37,100 nt of DNA. It comes from Candidatus Tayloriibacteriota bacterium (GTDB taxonomy: Bacteria > Patescibacteriota > Minisyncoccia > Phycocordibacterales > PALSA-1337). The first letter of the stretch is position 1, and each line of letters starts with the position of its first letter. The stretch is taken from assembly GCA_903839695.1 (NCBI GenBank), contig CAIMDI010000031.1:1-37100 (forward strand), read 5' to 3'. The notes below the pieces were generated by a model. That model was not told the DNA's origin, made no database searches, and was given only the letters and a program-made list of their open reading frames with translations. The translations under genes and the position numbers were made by a program. This document shows positions 25,851-34,479 of the stretch, piece after piece.

Positions 25851-27062
25851 AGCTTTACCTTTTTTATTTGCTCGTCCTGTTCTTCCGATACGATGAACAT
25901 AGTCATCATAAGTTGCTGGAATATCAAAATTTATAACATGACTCACATCAGGAATATCTAATCCTCTTGCTGCCACATCAGTAGCTACCAATATTTGAAC
26001 AACATTTTCCTTAAAACCTTTCAAAGCTCTTTGTCTTTGACTATGATTCTTGTCTCCGTGTATTGATTCTGCCTTAAAACCTTTTTCAATTAATGCTCTA
26101 GAAAGCTTTTCAACTCCATGTTTTGTTCTTCCGAAAATAAGTACTTTGGTAAAGTCTTCTTTTGCTAGTAATTCTCTTAAAACATCTATTTTATTTAAAC
26201 CACGAGAAACACGGACAATATCTTGCTCAACATTTTTTGAAGTATCTCTTGTTTTAACAGAAATTCTAACTGGCTCATGCAGGAATTCTCCAATCATCTT
26301 TTCAATTTCAGTTGAAAGAGTAGCTGAGAAAAATAGAGTATGTCTTGGCTTGGGCATACCAGCCATAAGGAAACGCATATCATTAACAAATCCCATGTCC
26401 AACATTCTATCTGCTTCGTCTAATACAATAGTTGAAAATTGATTCAAATAAATTGCTTTTCTTTCGATAAGGTCCTTTAAACGTCCAGGTGTTCCTATAA
26501 TAAATTCATTTGTATATCTAAGCTCTGATAATTGCTTTCCAATATATGCTCCTCCTACACAACATACAGAAAAAATTTTCATACCCTTAGTAAATCCGAT
26601 AAGTTCATTCTGAATTTGAATTGCCAATTCACGAGTAGGTACGACAATTAATACTTTAGTTTTTCTATTCTTTAATACTTTGTCTATAAGAGGAATAAGA
26701 AAAGCTGCTGTTTTTCCTGTACCTGTATTTGCAATACCAACAATATCTTGTCCCTTAAGAATATGAGGAATAGACCTATCTTGAATAGGAGTTGGGGTTA
26801 TATAACCTTTAGAAATAATTGCTGTTTTTAACACATCTTCGATAATAAAATCGGCGAATTTGTGCTCAGGAATGAAATTTTCAACTTCCTCAGTAACAGT
26901 TGCTTTATTTATAAAACGAGAATGGGAAATATTTTCACCTTTTGGTCCTCGGTTATGTGATCTACTTTTATTATTAAATTTGCCAAAACGAGCTTGTGGT
27001 CGTTGATTAAATCGTCCATTTGATCGAGATTGCGTACCTGAATTTGATTGTTTTCTATACAT
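25833..27062 (-). CDS. DEAD-box RNA helicase
   Basis: A 409-residue ATP-dependent RNA helicase. Motifs in order: Q motif (ITPTPIQ), I (ANTGTGKTA), Ia (PTRELAIQ), Ib (GTPGRL), II (DEAD), III (SAT), IV-V (HGDKNHSQRQR, ATDVAARGLDIP) and VI (HRIGRTGR). The first ~50 residues are a basic Arg/Asn/Gly-rich tail likely to bind RNA. The protein stops 14 residues after motif VI, so it is a minimal RhlE/RhlB-like core lacking the usual C-terminal extension. A TTGACA-17-TATTAT promoter precedes it. A cold-shock or ribosome-assembly role is usual for the family. Confidence 0.94.
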   Translation of the reverse strand: MYRKQSNSGTQSRSNGRFNQRPQARFGKFNNKSRSHNRGPKGENISHSRFINKATVTEEVENFIPEHKFADFIIEDVLKTAIISKGYITPTPIQDRSIPHILKGQDIVGIANTGTGKTAAFLIPLIDKVLKNRKTKVLIVVPTRELAIQIQNELIGFTKGMKIFSVCCVGGAYIGKQLSELRYTNEFIIGTPGRLKDLIERKAIYLNQFSTIVLDEADRMLDMGFVNDMRFLMAGMPKPRHTLFFSATLSTEIEKMIGEFLHEPVRISVKTRDTSKNVEQDIVRVSRGLNKIDVLRELLAKEDFTKVLIFGRTKHGVEKLSRALIEKGFKAESIHGDKNHSQRQRALKGFKENVVQILVATDVAARGLDIPDVSHVINFDIPATYDDYVHRIGRTGRANKKGKALTFVE

Positions 27063-27077
27063 AATTTATAGTATATA

Positions 27078-27106
27078 ATAATATATTAAAATCATAAAAG
27101 TGTCAA
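27078..27106 (-). promoter_or_regulatory. DEAD-box helicase promoter
   Basis: On the minus strand TTGACA (27106-27101), a 17-nt spacer and TATTAT (27083-27078) form the best sigma-70-type promoter in the window. A second -10-like TATACT (27075-27070) lies 7 nt before the ATG. Confidence 0.65.
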
Positions 27107-27216
27107 GTTTGTTTAATTAATGCATCATTATATCTACTTTTCTGCTATTATTACTGAAGATCAACACTAGCCAATCACGGCTTAAAGGTCGTTGACAAAA
27201 AGAAAGGAAAAAAAGC

Positions 27217-28629
27217 ATGTTCTATCCTAAAATCATTCAGGGTGGTATGGGTGTCGCTATATCTGGCTGGGAACTAGTCCGTGCAGTATCACTATACAGT
27301 AAACCAGGAAAAGAAGTTCTTGGTACTGGTTCTGGTACAGCTGCAGACAGAATATTGGCAAATCTGCTCAAACAAGGTGGAAAAAAAGCAGATGAAATCT
27401 GTCGGGTTTTGAGAAACTCAAACATAGCTGTAATACGGGAGATGGGAGAAAGAATTATTGAAAAATACTTCAAGAAAATCTCTCAGGGAATCCCCGTCTT
27501 TACAGTTACACCGTCACGGTCATTGATTGAATTGACCATTTGTGCAAATTACGCATTCGTCACGCTTGCAAAAGAGGGGCACTCAAACCCTGTAAGCATG
27601 AACTATCTTGAGAAAATCGCAATGCCCCATCTATTCGCAATTTATGGAGCAATGCTCGCGGAGGTTGATTTCATCACAATGGGTGCTGGAATTGTTTTAC
27701 AAATACCTGCAGTATTCAACGCATATCTTAATGGAACAGAGGCAATATACAAAATTCCAGTAATAGGTAGCGAAGATTACACAATGAGATTTGATCCGGA
27801 AGCCTTTTTCGTTAAAAAGATCAAATTGAATAAAAAACCAGGATTCCTTCCCATAGTCGCCTCAAATACTTTGGCAAAAATGCTTGCAAAGAAATTGCCA
27901 GGGGAAATATATGGCTTCGTGGTAGAGGAAGATACAGCGGGTGGTCACAATGCCCCTCCAAGGGACAAAGTTACCAAAATATACGACGAGAGAGATAGGG
28001 TAAATTATCAAGAATTAAGCGAGCTTGGATTACCCTTCTGGATTGGTGGTTCTTATGCATCACCAGATGGCCTAAAAAGGGCAATCGAACTCGGAGCGAA
28101 AGGAATACAAGTTGGTTCAATATTCGCACTATCAGAGGATTCGGGCATGGATCCAGAAATCCGAAGGAAAATAAGGAAGCTGGGATTCAATGGAGAGTTG
28201 AAAGTTATCACTGACATGCGTGCGTCGCCTACAGGTTTCCCCTTCAAGGTGGCAAATATACCCGGAACTGTTTCCGAGCATATCATCTACGAAGAAAGGC
28301 AACGTGTATGTGATCAGAGTGCATTGGTCTCCCTATACAAGAGACCAGACGGTAGCATCGGTTACAGATGTGCAAGCGAACCAGTAGACGATTATGTCCG
28401 CAAGGGCGGTAAAATCGAGGACGCTGACGGAAGAAAGTGCATTTGTAATGGACTTCTTATGCTTGCTGGTTTACAGCAAGTGGATAATGTCGGAGAACCT
28501 ATGATCGTCACATTGGGTGATGATACAAAGTTCTTGCAATCCCTGATGGAAAATCAGGATTCAGTATACGGGGCAGAGAATGCATTAGACTACTTATTTG
28601 GAGGAGCATGCATAACTTATGAAAAATAA
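27217..28629 (+). CDS. Nitronate monooxygenase / 2-nitropropane dioxygenase-like flavoprotein
   Basis: A 470-residue FMN TIM-barrel protein of the NMO/PfaD superfamily. It opens PKIIQGGMGVAISGWELVRAVS, then has GTGSGTAADR, EEDTAGGHNAPPRD (the AGGH motif near 248-251), GLPFWIGGSYASPDGLK, and GAKGIQVGS (phosphate binding). A cysteine-bearing C-terminal region (RCASEPVDDYVRKGG, GRKCICNGLL) extends it beyond classical NMO (~320-350 residues). It is GC-richer than its neighbours, and a Shine-Dalgarno-like AAAGGA lies about 9 nt before ATG, which is rare here. A likely -10 (TGCTATTAT) lies near 27140. It has its own terminator. Transfer from another genome is plausible. The real substrate is unknown. 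Confidence 0.85.
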   Translation: MFYPKIIQGGMGVAISGWELVRAVSLYSKPGKEVLGTGSGTAADRILANLLKQGGKKADEICRVLRNSNIAVIREMGERIIEKYFKKISQGIPVFTVTPSRSLIELTICANYAFVTLAKEGHSNPVSMNYLEKIAMPHLFAIYGAMLAEVDFITMGAGIVLQIPAVFNAYLNGTEAIYKIPVIGSEDYTMRFDPEAFFVKKIKLNKKPGFLPIVASNTLAKMLAKKLPGEIYGFVVEEDTAGGHNAPPRDKVTKIYDERDRVNYQELSELGLPFWIGGSYASPDGLKRAIELGAKGIQVGSIFALSEDSGMDPEIRRKIRKLGFNGELKVITDMRASPTGFPFKVANIPGTVSEHIIYEERQRVCDQSALVSLYKRPDGSIGYRCASEPVDDYVRKGGKIEDADGRKCICNGLLMLAGLQQVDNVGEPMIVTLGDDTKFLQSLMENQDSVYGAENALDYLFGGACITYEK

Positions 28630-28642
28630 TGAGAAAATCGCG

Positions 28643-28681
28643 CAACCGTCTTGGCTTACACCCAATGACGGTTGTTTTTTT
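28643..28681 (+). terminator. Terminator of the nitronate monooxygenase-like gene
   Basis: CAACCGTC pairs with GACGGTTG, with an inner TTGG/CCAA helix. A run of seven or more T follows directly. Confidence 0.9.
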
Positions 28682-28713
28682 ACTTAATCCTACATTGTGT
28701 TAACATATATCAC

Positions 28714-29649
28714 ATGGACAAAAAAAATATAACTGAAAGACTTGTAAAAACCAAGTATTTACTCGAATCAATGATAGGTATAATAATCATCATTACCATA
28801 ATTTCTACTTATGTATTAGTAAGATTCAATCAAGTCTCAAACACAGTTTTGAGCTTATCAAATCAATTAAATTCACTGGAAAACAAATTTGCATCAACCA
28901 CAAGTGATTTACGTACAAACATAAACAAAAATCATGATGCATTAACAACAGCCATAAACCAGGAGCAACAAAATGTAGGAAATATTGAACAAAAACTAGG
29001 AAATTACAGCCAACAAGTCGGTGATGTATCAAATACCGTAAGTACATTACAAAAGTTAAGCAAAACTGATCCTGAATTACTTATAAAATATTCCAAAGTA
29101 TTTTTCTTAAATGAAAATTATGCCCCATCAAGACTTTCTGAAATCCCAGAACAATACAAATATTCTAATACAAAAATATTAAAAATAAATTCTCAAGTTT
29201 TGCCATATTTACAAAGAATGATTGAGGATGCCAAAAATGCAAATAATTTACTTTATGTATATTCTGCATTCAGATCTTTCAATGAACAGAAATCCCTTAA
29301 AGGCCAATACTCAATTGTATATGGTTCAGGATCAGCAAATTCATTTTCAGCAGATCAAGGATATTCTGAGCATCAACTTGGAACAACTATAGATTTTATA
29401 ACCCCAGGACTTGGAGGAAATTTAGATGGATTTGATACCACAGAGTCATATAAATGGCTATTAAACAATGCGTATCGTTATGGTTATATATTATCATATC
29501 CCAAAAATAATAAATTCTACGTTTTTGAGCCTTGGCATTGGAGATTCATAGGAATAAAACTTGCTACTGATCTACACAATCAAGGAAAGAGTTTTTATGA
29601 TATGGATCAGAGAGATATTGATGAATATTTAGTTTCTGTTTTTGATTAA
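28714..29649 (+). CDS. Membrane-anchored D,D-carboxypeptidase, VanY (M15B) family
   Basis: A 311-residue peptidase expected to trim the terminal D-Ala of peptidoglycan stem peptides. A membrane helix (about residues 20-40) anchors it. A coiled-coil spacer (about 40-115, with SLSNQLNSLENKF) leads to the VanY domain. The zinc site is visible as SEHQLGTTIDF (His and Asp) and EPWHWRFIG (Glu and His), with YSAFRSFNEQ upstream. The frame is open to 28672, but that part overlaps the previous terminator. The ATG at 28714 lies 7 nt after TAACAT preceded by TGT. It complements alr in wall metabolism. Confidence 0.9.
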   Translation: MDKKNITERLVKTKYLLESMIGIIIIITIISTYVLVRFNQVSNTVLSLSNQLNSLENKFASTTSDLRTNINKNHDALTTAINQEQQNVGNIEQKLGNYSQQVGDVSNTVSTLQKLSKTDPELLIKYSKVFFLNENYAPSRLSEIPEQYKYSNTKILKINSQVLPYLQRMIEDAKNANNLLYVYSAFRSFNEQKSLKGQYSIVYGSGSANSFSADQGYSEHQLGTTIDFITPGLGGNLDGFDTTESYKWLLNNAYRYGYILSYPKNNKFYVFEPWHWRFIGIKLATDLHNQGKSFYDMDQRDIDEYLVSVFD

Positions 29650-29653
29650 TCAA

Positions 29654-30922
29654 ATGAATAATGAATTATATGACATTGCAATAATAGGCGGAGGACCAGC
29701 TGGCATGATGGCTGCCGGTAGAGCTGCAGAAATTGGAGGAAAAAATAATTTAAAAGTAATTCTCATTGAAAAAAATCCTTCTCTAGGAGCCAAACTTCTA
29801 ATAACTGGAGGTGGTAGATGTAATATCACAAATGCACAATTTGATATTAGAACATTCTTAAGTAAATACAAAGACAGTGACAAATTTCTATTTTCAGCTT
29901 TTTCTCAATTTGATGTAAAAAAGACAATTGAATTTTTTAATGAAAAAGGAATGGCCACAAAAACTGAAGCTGGTAATCGTGTATTTCCTGAAAGCGATAA
30001 ATCTCAATCTGTTTTAAATGTACTTGTAGATTATATGAGGAAAGGAAATGTTGAGATTCTAACAAATGCAGATGTTATAGGATTTGAAAAAGAAAATAAA
30101 TTAATAAATTGTATAAATCTCAAGAATGGTAAAAAAATATATGCTAAAAAATATATACTTGCAACAGGTGGCACATCTAGACCAGAAACTGGTTCAACTG
30201 GTGATGGATTTAAATGGTTAAAAGAACTTGGTCACAATATTATACCTTCAGACAATGCTCTTGTGCCTATTATGATTGCTGATCAATGGGTAAAAGACGC
30301 GCAAGGCGTTACCCTTCAGGATATCAAACTTACAACTTTCCAAAATAATCAAAAACAAGAATCACATAAAGGCCGACTACTTTTTACACATTTTGGCCTA
30401 AGCGGTCCTACAATATTGAATATGAGCAAAGACATTGGCGAATTATTAAAATATGGTGAGGTTGAAATACGCCTTGATTTATTACCATCTTTTGATCATG
30501 GAATGATGAATTCTAGACTTCAAGAATTATTTAAAATTGATGATAAAAAAATGATAAAAAATTCTCTCAATACATTAGTGCCATCTGCATTAGTCGAAAC
30601 CATTCTACGACTATCATTAATTGATGCCAATAAACAAAATAACAGCATTACAAGAGAAGAAAGAATGAGACTTATTGAAATAATAAAAGCATTATCAATG
30701 CAAGTAAGTGGTTTGCTAGGTGCTGATAAAGCAATTGTTTCTTCAGGAGGAGTGGATCTAACAGAAGTAGATTTTAAAACAATGCAATCAAAATTAATAC
30801 CCAATCTATACCTTATCGGTGATATTTTAAATATAGATAGACCATCAGGTGGTTATAGTCTGCAATTATGTTGGACAACAGGATATGTCGCAGGAAATAA
30901 TACTATAAATGAAGAACTTTAG
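29654..30922 (+). CDS. FAD-dependent oxidoreductase, HI0933/BaiN-like
   Basis: A 422-residue flavoprotein. The N-terminal Rossmann motif is IAIIGGGPAGMMAAGRAAE. LIEKNPSLGAKLLITGGGRCNITN is the family signature, followed by FPESDKSQSV, ATGGTSRPETGSTGDG, and the C-terminal FAD motif YLIGDILNIDRPSGGYSLQ with WTTGYVAG. The length matches the HI0933 family, whose physiological role is mostly unknown; BaiN acts on bile acids in gut clostridia, which should not be assumed here. The ATG at 29654 is chosen because an earlier in-frame codon (29642) overlaps vanY. It is probably co-transcribed with vanY. Confidence 0.88.
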   Translation: MNNELYDIAIIGGGPAGMMAAGRAAEIGGKNNLKVILIEKNPSLGAKLLITGGGRCNITNAQFDIRTFLSKYKDSDKFLFSAFSQFDVKKTIEFFNEKGMATKTEAGNRVFPESDKSQSVLNVLVDYMRKGNVEILTNADVIGFEKENKLINCINLKNGKKIYAKKYILATGGTSRPETGSTGDGFKWLKELGHNIIPSDNALVPIMIADQWVKDAQGVTLQDIKLTTFQNNQKQESHKGRLLFTHFGLSGPTILNMSKDIGELLKYGEVEIRLDLLPSFDHGMMNSRLQELFKIDDKKMIKNSLNTLVPSALVETILRLSLIDANKQNNSITREERMRLIEIIKALSMQVSGLLGADKAIVSSGGVDLTEVDFKTMQSKLIPNLYLIGDILNIDRPSGGYSLQLCWTTGYVAGNNTINEEL

Positions 30923-30961
30923 AAAATATTTTTTATCATCATATGCAAATCATCTTAAGTA

Positions 30962-30989
30962 TTGACTTTAAAAAATACTGCGCTAATAT
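30962..30989 (+). promoter_or_regulatory. Putative promoter of the 30996 small RNA
   Basis: TTGACT (30962-30967), a 16-nt spacer and TAATAT (30984-30989); alternative -10 boxes TATATA and TATAAG overlap. A start near 30996 coincides with the first base-paired helix of the RNA. Confidence 0.5.
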
Positions 30990-30995
30990 ATAAGT

Positions 30996-31080
30996 GTGTC
31001 TGCGGGTCGTCAGACCTATCTGGCCAATTTTGAGCTAGAGACAGGCACATTAAAGTACGCCACCATGTGTGGCGTTTTTT
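30996..31080 (+). ncRNA. Candidate stand-alone structured small RNA
   Basis: An ~85-nt unit between convergent genes, with its own promoter and terminator and no ORF. It folds as a three-way junction. The closing helix TGTCT (30997-31001) pairs with AGACA (31039-31043), and GTG pairs with CAC across a 2-nt GG bulge. Inside are GGTC-GTCA-GACC (31005-31016) and TGGC/GCTA (31021-31037, 9-nt loop). A linker then leads to the terminator at 31057. No downstream plus-strand gene exists, so it is not a riboswitch leader. I do not recognise a known RNA family. Confidence 0.5.
31057..31080 (+). terminator. Terminator of the small RNA
   Basis: ACGCCAC-CATGT-GTGGCGT is a perfect 7-bp stem followed by TTTTTT. 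It is oriented with the plus strand and lies 134 bp after the flavoprotein stop. Confidence 0.85.
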
Positions 31081-31171
31081 AATACCTGATTATCGTCTAA
31101 AAAATGGTATTAAAAAATATTGATGTAACCTCTAATGGTCACATTATAACAAAATATTTGAATATGTTAAA

Positions 31172-32638
31172 TCATCCTTCCAAATCCAAAGTTTCATCTA
31201 TTCTTATTTTCTCAACAAACTCTGGCACGTGTGATACCAATATCATGGCACCTTTATAATTATTTAATGCTTCTGCTATAAGTGGAAGATGACGAAAATT
31301 TATATGATTTGTTGGCTCATCTAGAATAAGTAGACCTGGTCTCTCTAATACTAATCGAGCAAAAGCGACAAGACCTTTTTGTCCTTCTGATAAACTACCT
31401 ATCTTTGTATTTATGACATCACTTGTTATTAGAAAACTTGCAGCCACAGATCTCATTTCTTCTTCTCCAGCGTCTCTGCCTGCATCTTTTATAACATTCA
31501 TCAATGAATCAAAAACTGTATCATCAAAATTTAATGTAGAAAAATCCTGTCTGTAATACCCTAGCCTAATATCTGATGCAATCAAAGCACCGCTTTTGGG
31601 TCCACGCTCTGCAATACTTTGTAATAATGTGCTCTTGCCAATACCATTTGGTCCTTTTAACAATAAATGTGTATTTCTTTTTAAGGATATATTTGTTTTA
31701 CGATTTGTAGCTTTGTGATTGATAATAACTTTATATGAATTTATTTTAATTATTTCTCCAACTAACTCCGGTTGTGAAGGTATTTCAAAAGGTCTAATTG
31801 TTTTATCCTCTTTTCTTACATCAACTTTTTCTTCCTCTAATTCTTCTGCTTTCTCTCGCATTCTCTTTGCTACTAAACGCATTTGACCTCCCTTTTGTGC
31901 AAAAAAGTTTGCTTTGTCTTTATTCTCTTGAATCTCCTTTGCAAGTTGCGCATTTTTCATATTCTCCTTTTCAATACGAGCCTTGATTTGTTCCACAACA
32001 TCAAAATAGTTTCCAAAATATTGCTCAATCCCTCTTGTATACACATCGAGGTAAAGCACTCCGTCAGAAAATGAATTCAAAAAATCTGCATCATGCGATA
32101 TAACCATCACAGTTTTTTTATAATTCTTCAAAAAATCAGTAAGATGTTGAATACCAGCTTTATCTAAATTATTTGTAGGCTCATCTAGTAAAAGTAAATC
32201 TGGATCCTGAATAATTGCAGATGCCAATAATAATCTCGCTTGTTGTCCTCCAGAAAATGATCTTATGATTCTATCGTGTGGTGCTTTAAAATTTACTATC
32301 TCTAATACTTCATCAATTTTGACATCAATATCATAAATCTTTTTATTAAAACTCTTTTCAAAAAACTCACGCATTGTTAAATCCAAATGATCACGAGCAA
32401 TTACCTGTTTAGCGATAGCTATTGAAACTCCATTTGAAATATTAATTTCTCCAGATTCAGGTTTAGAGACACCTGTTATTAAACCAAAAATAGTACTCTT
32501 TCCAGCACCATTTTGACCCATTAATGTGACTTTCATTCCCCTACGCAAAGAAAAAGACACATCCTTTAAAATAGGCTTATTGTGGCCATATTCAAATGAA
32601 ACTTCATCAAAACTAAGGATAGTATCGCTTTTTGACAT
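31172..32638 (-). CDS. ABC-F family ATPase
   Basis: An ABC-F protein of 488 residues with two ATP-binding cassettes and no membrane domain. Such proteins act on the ribosome, as translation factors or antibiotic-protection proteins. Cassette 1: GQNGAGKST, SFSGGQQARLLLA, DLLLLDEPTNNLD. The charged inter-domain linker (about 225-310, rich in Lys/Glu, with FAQKGGQMRLVAKRMREK) has the LVAKRMREK-like basic helix. Cassette 2: GPNGIGKST, SLSEGQKGLVAFA, LLILDEPTNHI. The frame is open to 32686, but the ATG at 32638 (MSKSDTILSF) fits the family and lies 7 nt after TATATT with TGT. The subclass cannot be assigned safely. Confidence 0.9.
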   Translation of the reverse strand: MSKSDTILSFDEVSFEYGHNKPILKDVSFSLRRGMKVTLMGQNGAGKSTIFGLITGVSKPESGEINISNGVSIAIAKQVIARDHLDLTMREFFEKSFNKKIYDIDVKIDEVLEIVNFKAPHDRIIRSFSGGQQARLLLASAIIQDPDLLLLDEPTNNLDKAGIQHLTDFLKNYKKTVMVISHDADFLNSFSDGVLYLDVYTRGIEQYFGNYFDVVEQIKARIEKENMKNAQLAKEIQENKDKANFFAQKGGQMRLVAKRMREKAEELEEEKVDVRKEDKTIRPFEIPSQPELVGEIIKINSYKVIINHKATNRKTNISLKRNTHLLLKGPNGIGKSTLLQSIAERGPKSGALIASDIRLGYYRQDFSTLNFDDTVFDSLMNVIKDAGRDAGEEEMRSVAASFLITSDVINTKIGSLSEGQKGLVAFARLVLERPGLLILDEPTNHINFRHLPLIAEALNNYKGAMILVSHVPEFVEKIRIDETLDLEG

Positions 32639-32729
32639 GGACATGAATATAACACATAAAGTTATATAAACAAACAAAACTCCCACTTTAGAGGATTTTG
32701 TTATTGTTTGTTAATATTTTTTATAAAAA

Positions 32730-32852
32730 CTATCTCTTTCCCTTTTTTGCCTTTTTCTCAGCTAGACGAGCGTGCTTTATAGCTAAACGCTTTTTCGTCT
32801 TATGGGAACGGGAAGTCTTCATATTTGTACTTGCACTTTGTCTTTTTGCCAT
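32730..32852 (-). CDS. Small highly basic protein, possibly ribosome-associated
   Basis: A 40-residue protein starting MAKRQSASTNMKTSRSH and ending in a run of Lys/Arg (AEKKAKKGKR). More than a third of residues are Lys or Arg, with no hydrophobic core, as in small ribosomal proteins or nucleic-acid-binding tails. It does not match bL32, bL34, bS21 or bTHX by eye. TATACT lies 6 nt before the ATG, the same promoter-start geometry as the clear genes here, which supports it as real. It is a stand-alone gene between the ABC-F gene and the sigma-factor operon. Confidence 0.6.
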   Translation of the reverse strand: MAKRQSASTNMKTSRSHKTKKRLAIKHARLAEKKAKKGKR

Positions 32853-32902
32853 TTCATTAGTATACACTATTTTATTTAAGTATAATACCCATCAAAAGAA
32901 AA

Positions 32903-33694
32903 TTACCATCTCCATATTTCTTTTACATCAAAAGTATTTGAATCATGTGTTTTACCAAAAATCCTTATCTCATCTCCAACACTAATACAACCTGTAAAAT
33001 ACAGCAAGGTATCATCAGTTTTTATATTCCATTTTTTATTGTGAAAATCAGATATTTCAATACTTATTTTATTGCTTAAGTGTGGAACATCATAAACGTT
33101 TTTTGGATTGATACAAATATTATCTTCAGATATGTATGTAATTTTTCCAGAAAGTAAACCTCTATCGGGCTGACTCCATACTGTCATTTTTGTTTTAAAA
33201 TGTTGAGAATAATATGGTATATTATTTACAACAATTTTTTCTAAAAACTCATTTACATTGTAATAGTAAAATATTAATGCCAACAAGATCAATACAGCAA
33301 TAGTAGCATGTGTAGCCTTAAACAAGACTCTGTAGCTGTAATTAGTCTTAGCAAAACAATACCTAGCCAGTAATGACATGGAAATGAATACAGCCAACCA
33401 AAACATGCAACAAAGAAAATATCTTACACCATCTATATAAACCCCAGCTCTTTCAAGTAGATCGGTATTTGTGTCAAAAACACAATAAATAAAAATACTA
33501 AGAATTAAACTTGCAATAATAACTAATATTAAATATTTAAACCAATTAATTAAATCCTTAAAAACTAATTTCCATTTTGGTATTGGTTCTATTTTATTTT
33601 TAGCAATTTTATTTAGTATTTTAGACTCAAAACCTGAATGTAAAATACTATTTTCGCCTTTATTTTCTATACTATTTTGATTTTTATTCTTCAT
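32903..33694 (-). CDS. Membrane protein co-encoded with the ECF sigma factor, possible anti-sigma
   Basis: A 263-residue protein. An N-terminal cytoplasmic segment of ~50 polar residues (EPIPKWKLVFKDLINWF at its end) is followed by three predicted membrane helices (about 53-73, 91-111, 128-145). The C-terminal ~100-residue domain is beta-rich (SGKITYISEDNICINPKN, GDEIRIFGKT). It overlaps the sigma gene by ATGA, so the two are translationally coupled. That arrangement is typical of sigma/anti-sigma pairs. No zinc-binding HxxxCxxC motif is present, so it would be a non-ZAS type. The function is inferred from context alone. Confidence 0.65.
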   Translation of the reverse strand: MKNKNQNSIENKGENSILHSGFESKILNKIAKNKIEPIPKWKLVFKDLINWFKYLILVIIASLILSIFIYCVFDTNTDLLERAGVYIDGVRYFLCCMFWLAVFISMSLLARYCFAKTNYSYRVLFKATHATIAVLILLALIFYYYNVNEFLEKIVVNNIPYYSQHFKTKMTVWSQPDRGLLSGKITYISEDNICINPKNVYDVPHLSNKISIEISDFHNKKWNIKTDDTLLYFTGCISVGDEIRIFGKTHDSNTFDVKEIWRW

Positions 33695-34305
33695 TTATTT
33701 TTTAAATCTAATTTTGAAACAGAAAGCATTTTTTTAAATTCTTCCTTTGCTCTATGTATTAATGTTGCCACTGTTCCCATCGGTATTTCAAGAATGTCGG
33801 ATATTTCACTGTAATTTTTTTCTTCTATATATTTAAGTAATAAAACTGTCCTATACCTCTCATTAATCGATTGTAGAATCGAAGATACATGTATTTTCAT
33901 TAAATCATCATCCAGCTCCTTCAAAAAGTCCATAGAACTATCTGGAATACTATGAATAAAATCATCATCCTGATCAGCTTGTATAATAATACTTTTTCTT
34001 TTTGAGCTACGCAAATAGTCTATTGCCTCATTATGAGTAATTCTATATATCCACGATGAAAATGATAAATTACTATCAAAATCGTTTAAATGTCTATATG
34101 CTTTTATAAATACATTTTGAAGTACATCCTCAATTTCATCAGGCAATAAGCCAGATAATCTGTAAATATATCTACTTAATTTTAGATAATATCTATTCAT
34201 TATCTGACCAAATATTTCAGGATTTTTTAAGGTCATAGAAACAAGCTCATTATCATTTTTTAAATGAAGTAAATCACCCTCAGGTGTTGTGTGTTTCAAG
34301 ATCAT
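33691..34305 (-). CDS. ECF-type RNA polymerase sigma factor
   Basis: A 204-residue sigma-70 family protein with regions 2 and 4. Region 2 reads YYLKLSRYIYRLSG, then EDVLQNVFIKAYRHL, and SSWIYRITHNEAIDYLR, which binds the -10 and core polymerase. Region 4 near the C-terminus is YSEISDILEIPMGTVATLIHRAKEEFKK, a helix-turn-helix for the -35. The ~60-residue linker is acidic (IQADQDDDFIHSIPD). TATACT lies 6 nt before the ATG; a CGTCGGGGGC stretch just upstream could belong to an autoregulated promoter. It overlaps its membrane partner by 4 bp. The signal and target genes are unknown. Confidence 0.93.
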   Translation of the reverse strand: MILKHTTPEGDLLHLKNDNELVSMTLKNPEIFGQIMNRYYLKLSRYIYRLSGLLPDEIEDVLQNVFIKAYRHLNDFDSNLSFSSWIYRITHNEAIDYLRSSKRKSIIIQADQDDDFIHSIPDSSMDFLKELDDDLMKIHVSSILQSINERYRTVLLLKYIEEKNYSEISDILEIPMGTVATLIHRAKEEFKKMLSVSKLDLKNK

Positions 34306-34371
34306 AAAGAAAGTATAGCCCCCGACGCAAGAAAAAATAATGCCCTAGAGTAGAATTATACTACAATATAC

Positions 34372-34479
34372 TACAATTATAGTACGTATTCATGTATATT
34401 TTTCTTTCAAAAAATTAAACCACAAAATTAGATCAAAAAGTGAAAGAAAAATATAATTCCATACGTAGTAAATATTGTA
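34372..34479. repeat. Long imperfect inverted repeat
   Basis: Three paired blocks lie around a 31-nt loop. The inner stem is a perfect 15-bp match (34395-34409 with 34441-34455). A 5/5 internal loop separates it from TACGTAT/ATACGTA (34383-34389 with 34461-34467). An outer TACAAT/ATTGTA (34372-34377 with 34474-34479) completes it. In total 28 bp pair over 108 nt. It could be an RNA hairpin, a DNA cruciform, or a miniature-element remnant. Confidence 0.7.

Noticed and set aside
30962-31080. Riboswitch
   Set aside because: It ends in a terminator and no plus-strand gene follows; the next gene runs the opposite way.
31172-32686. Longer ABC-F start at 32686
   Set aside because: The extra 16 residues are hydrophobic and unlike the family start. 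They would cover the TGT-TATATT box positioned for the ATG at 32638.
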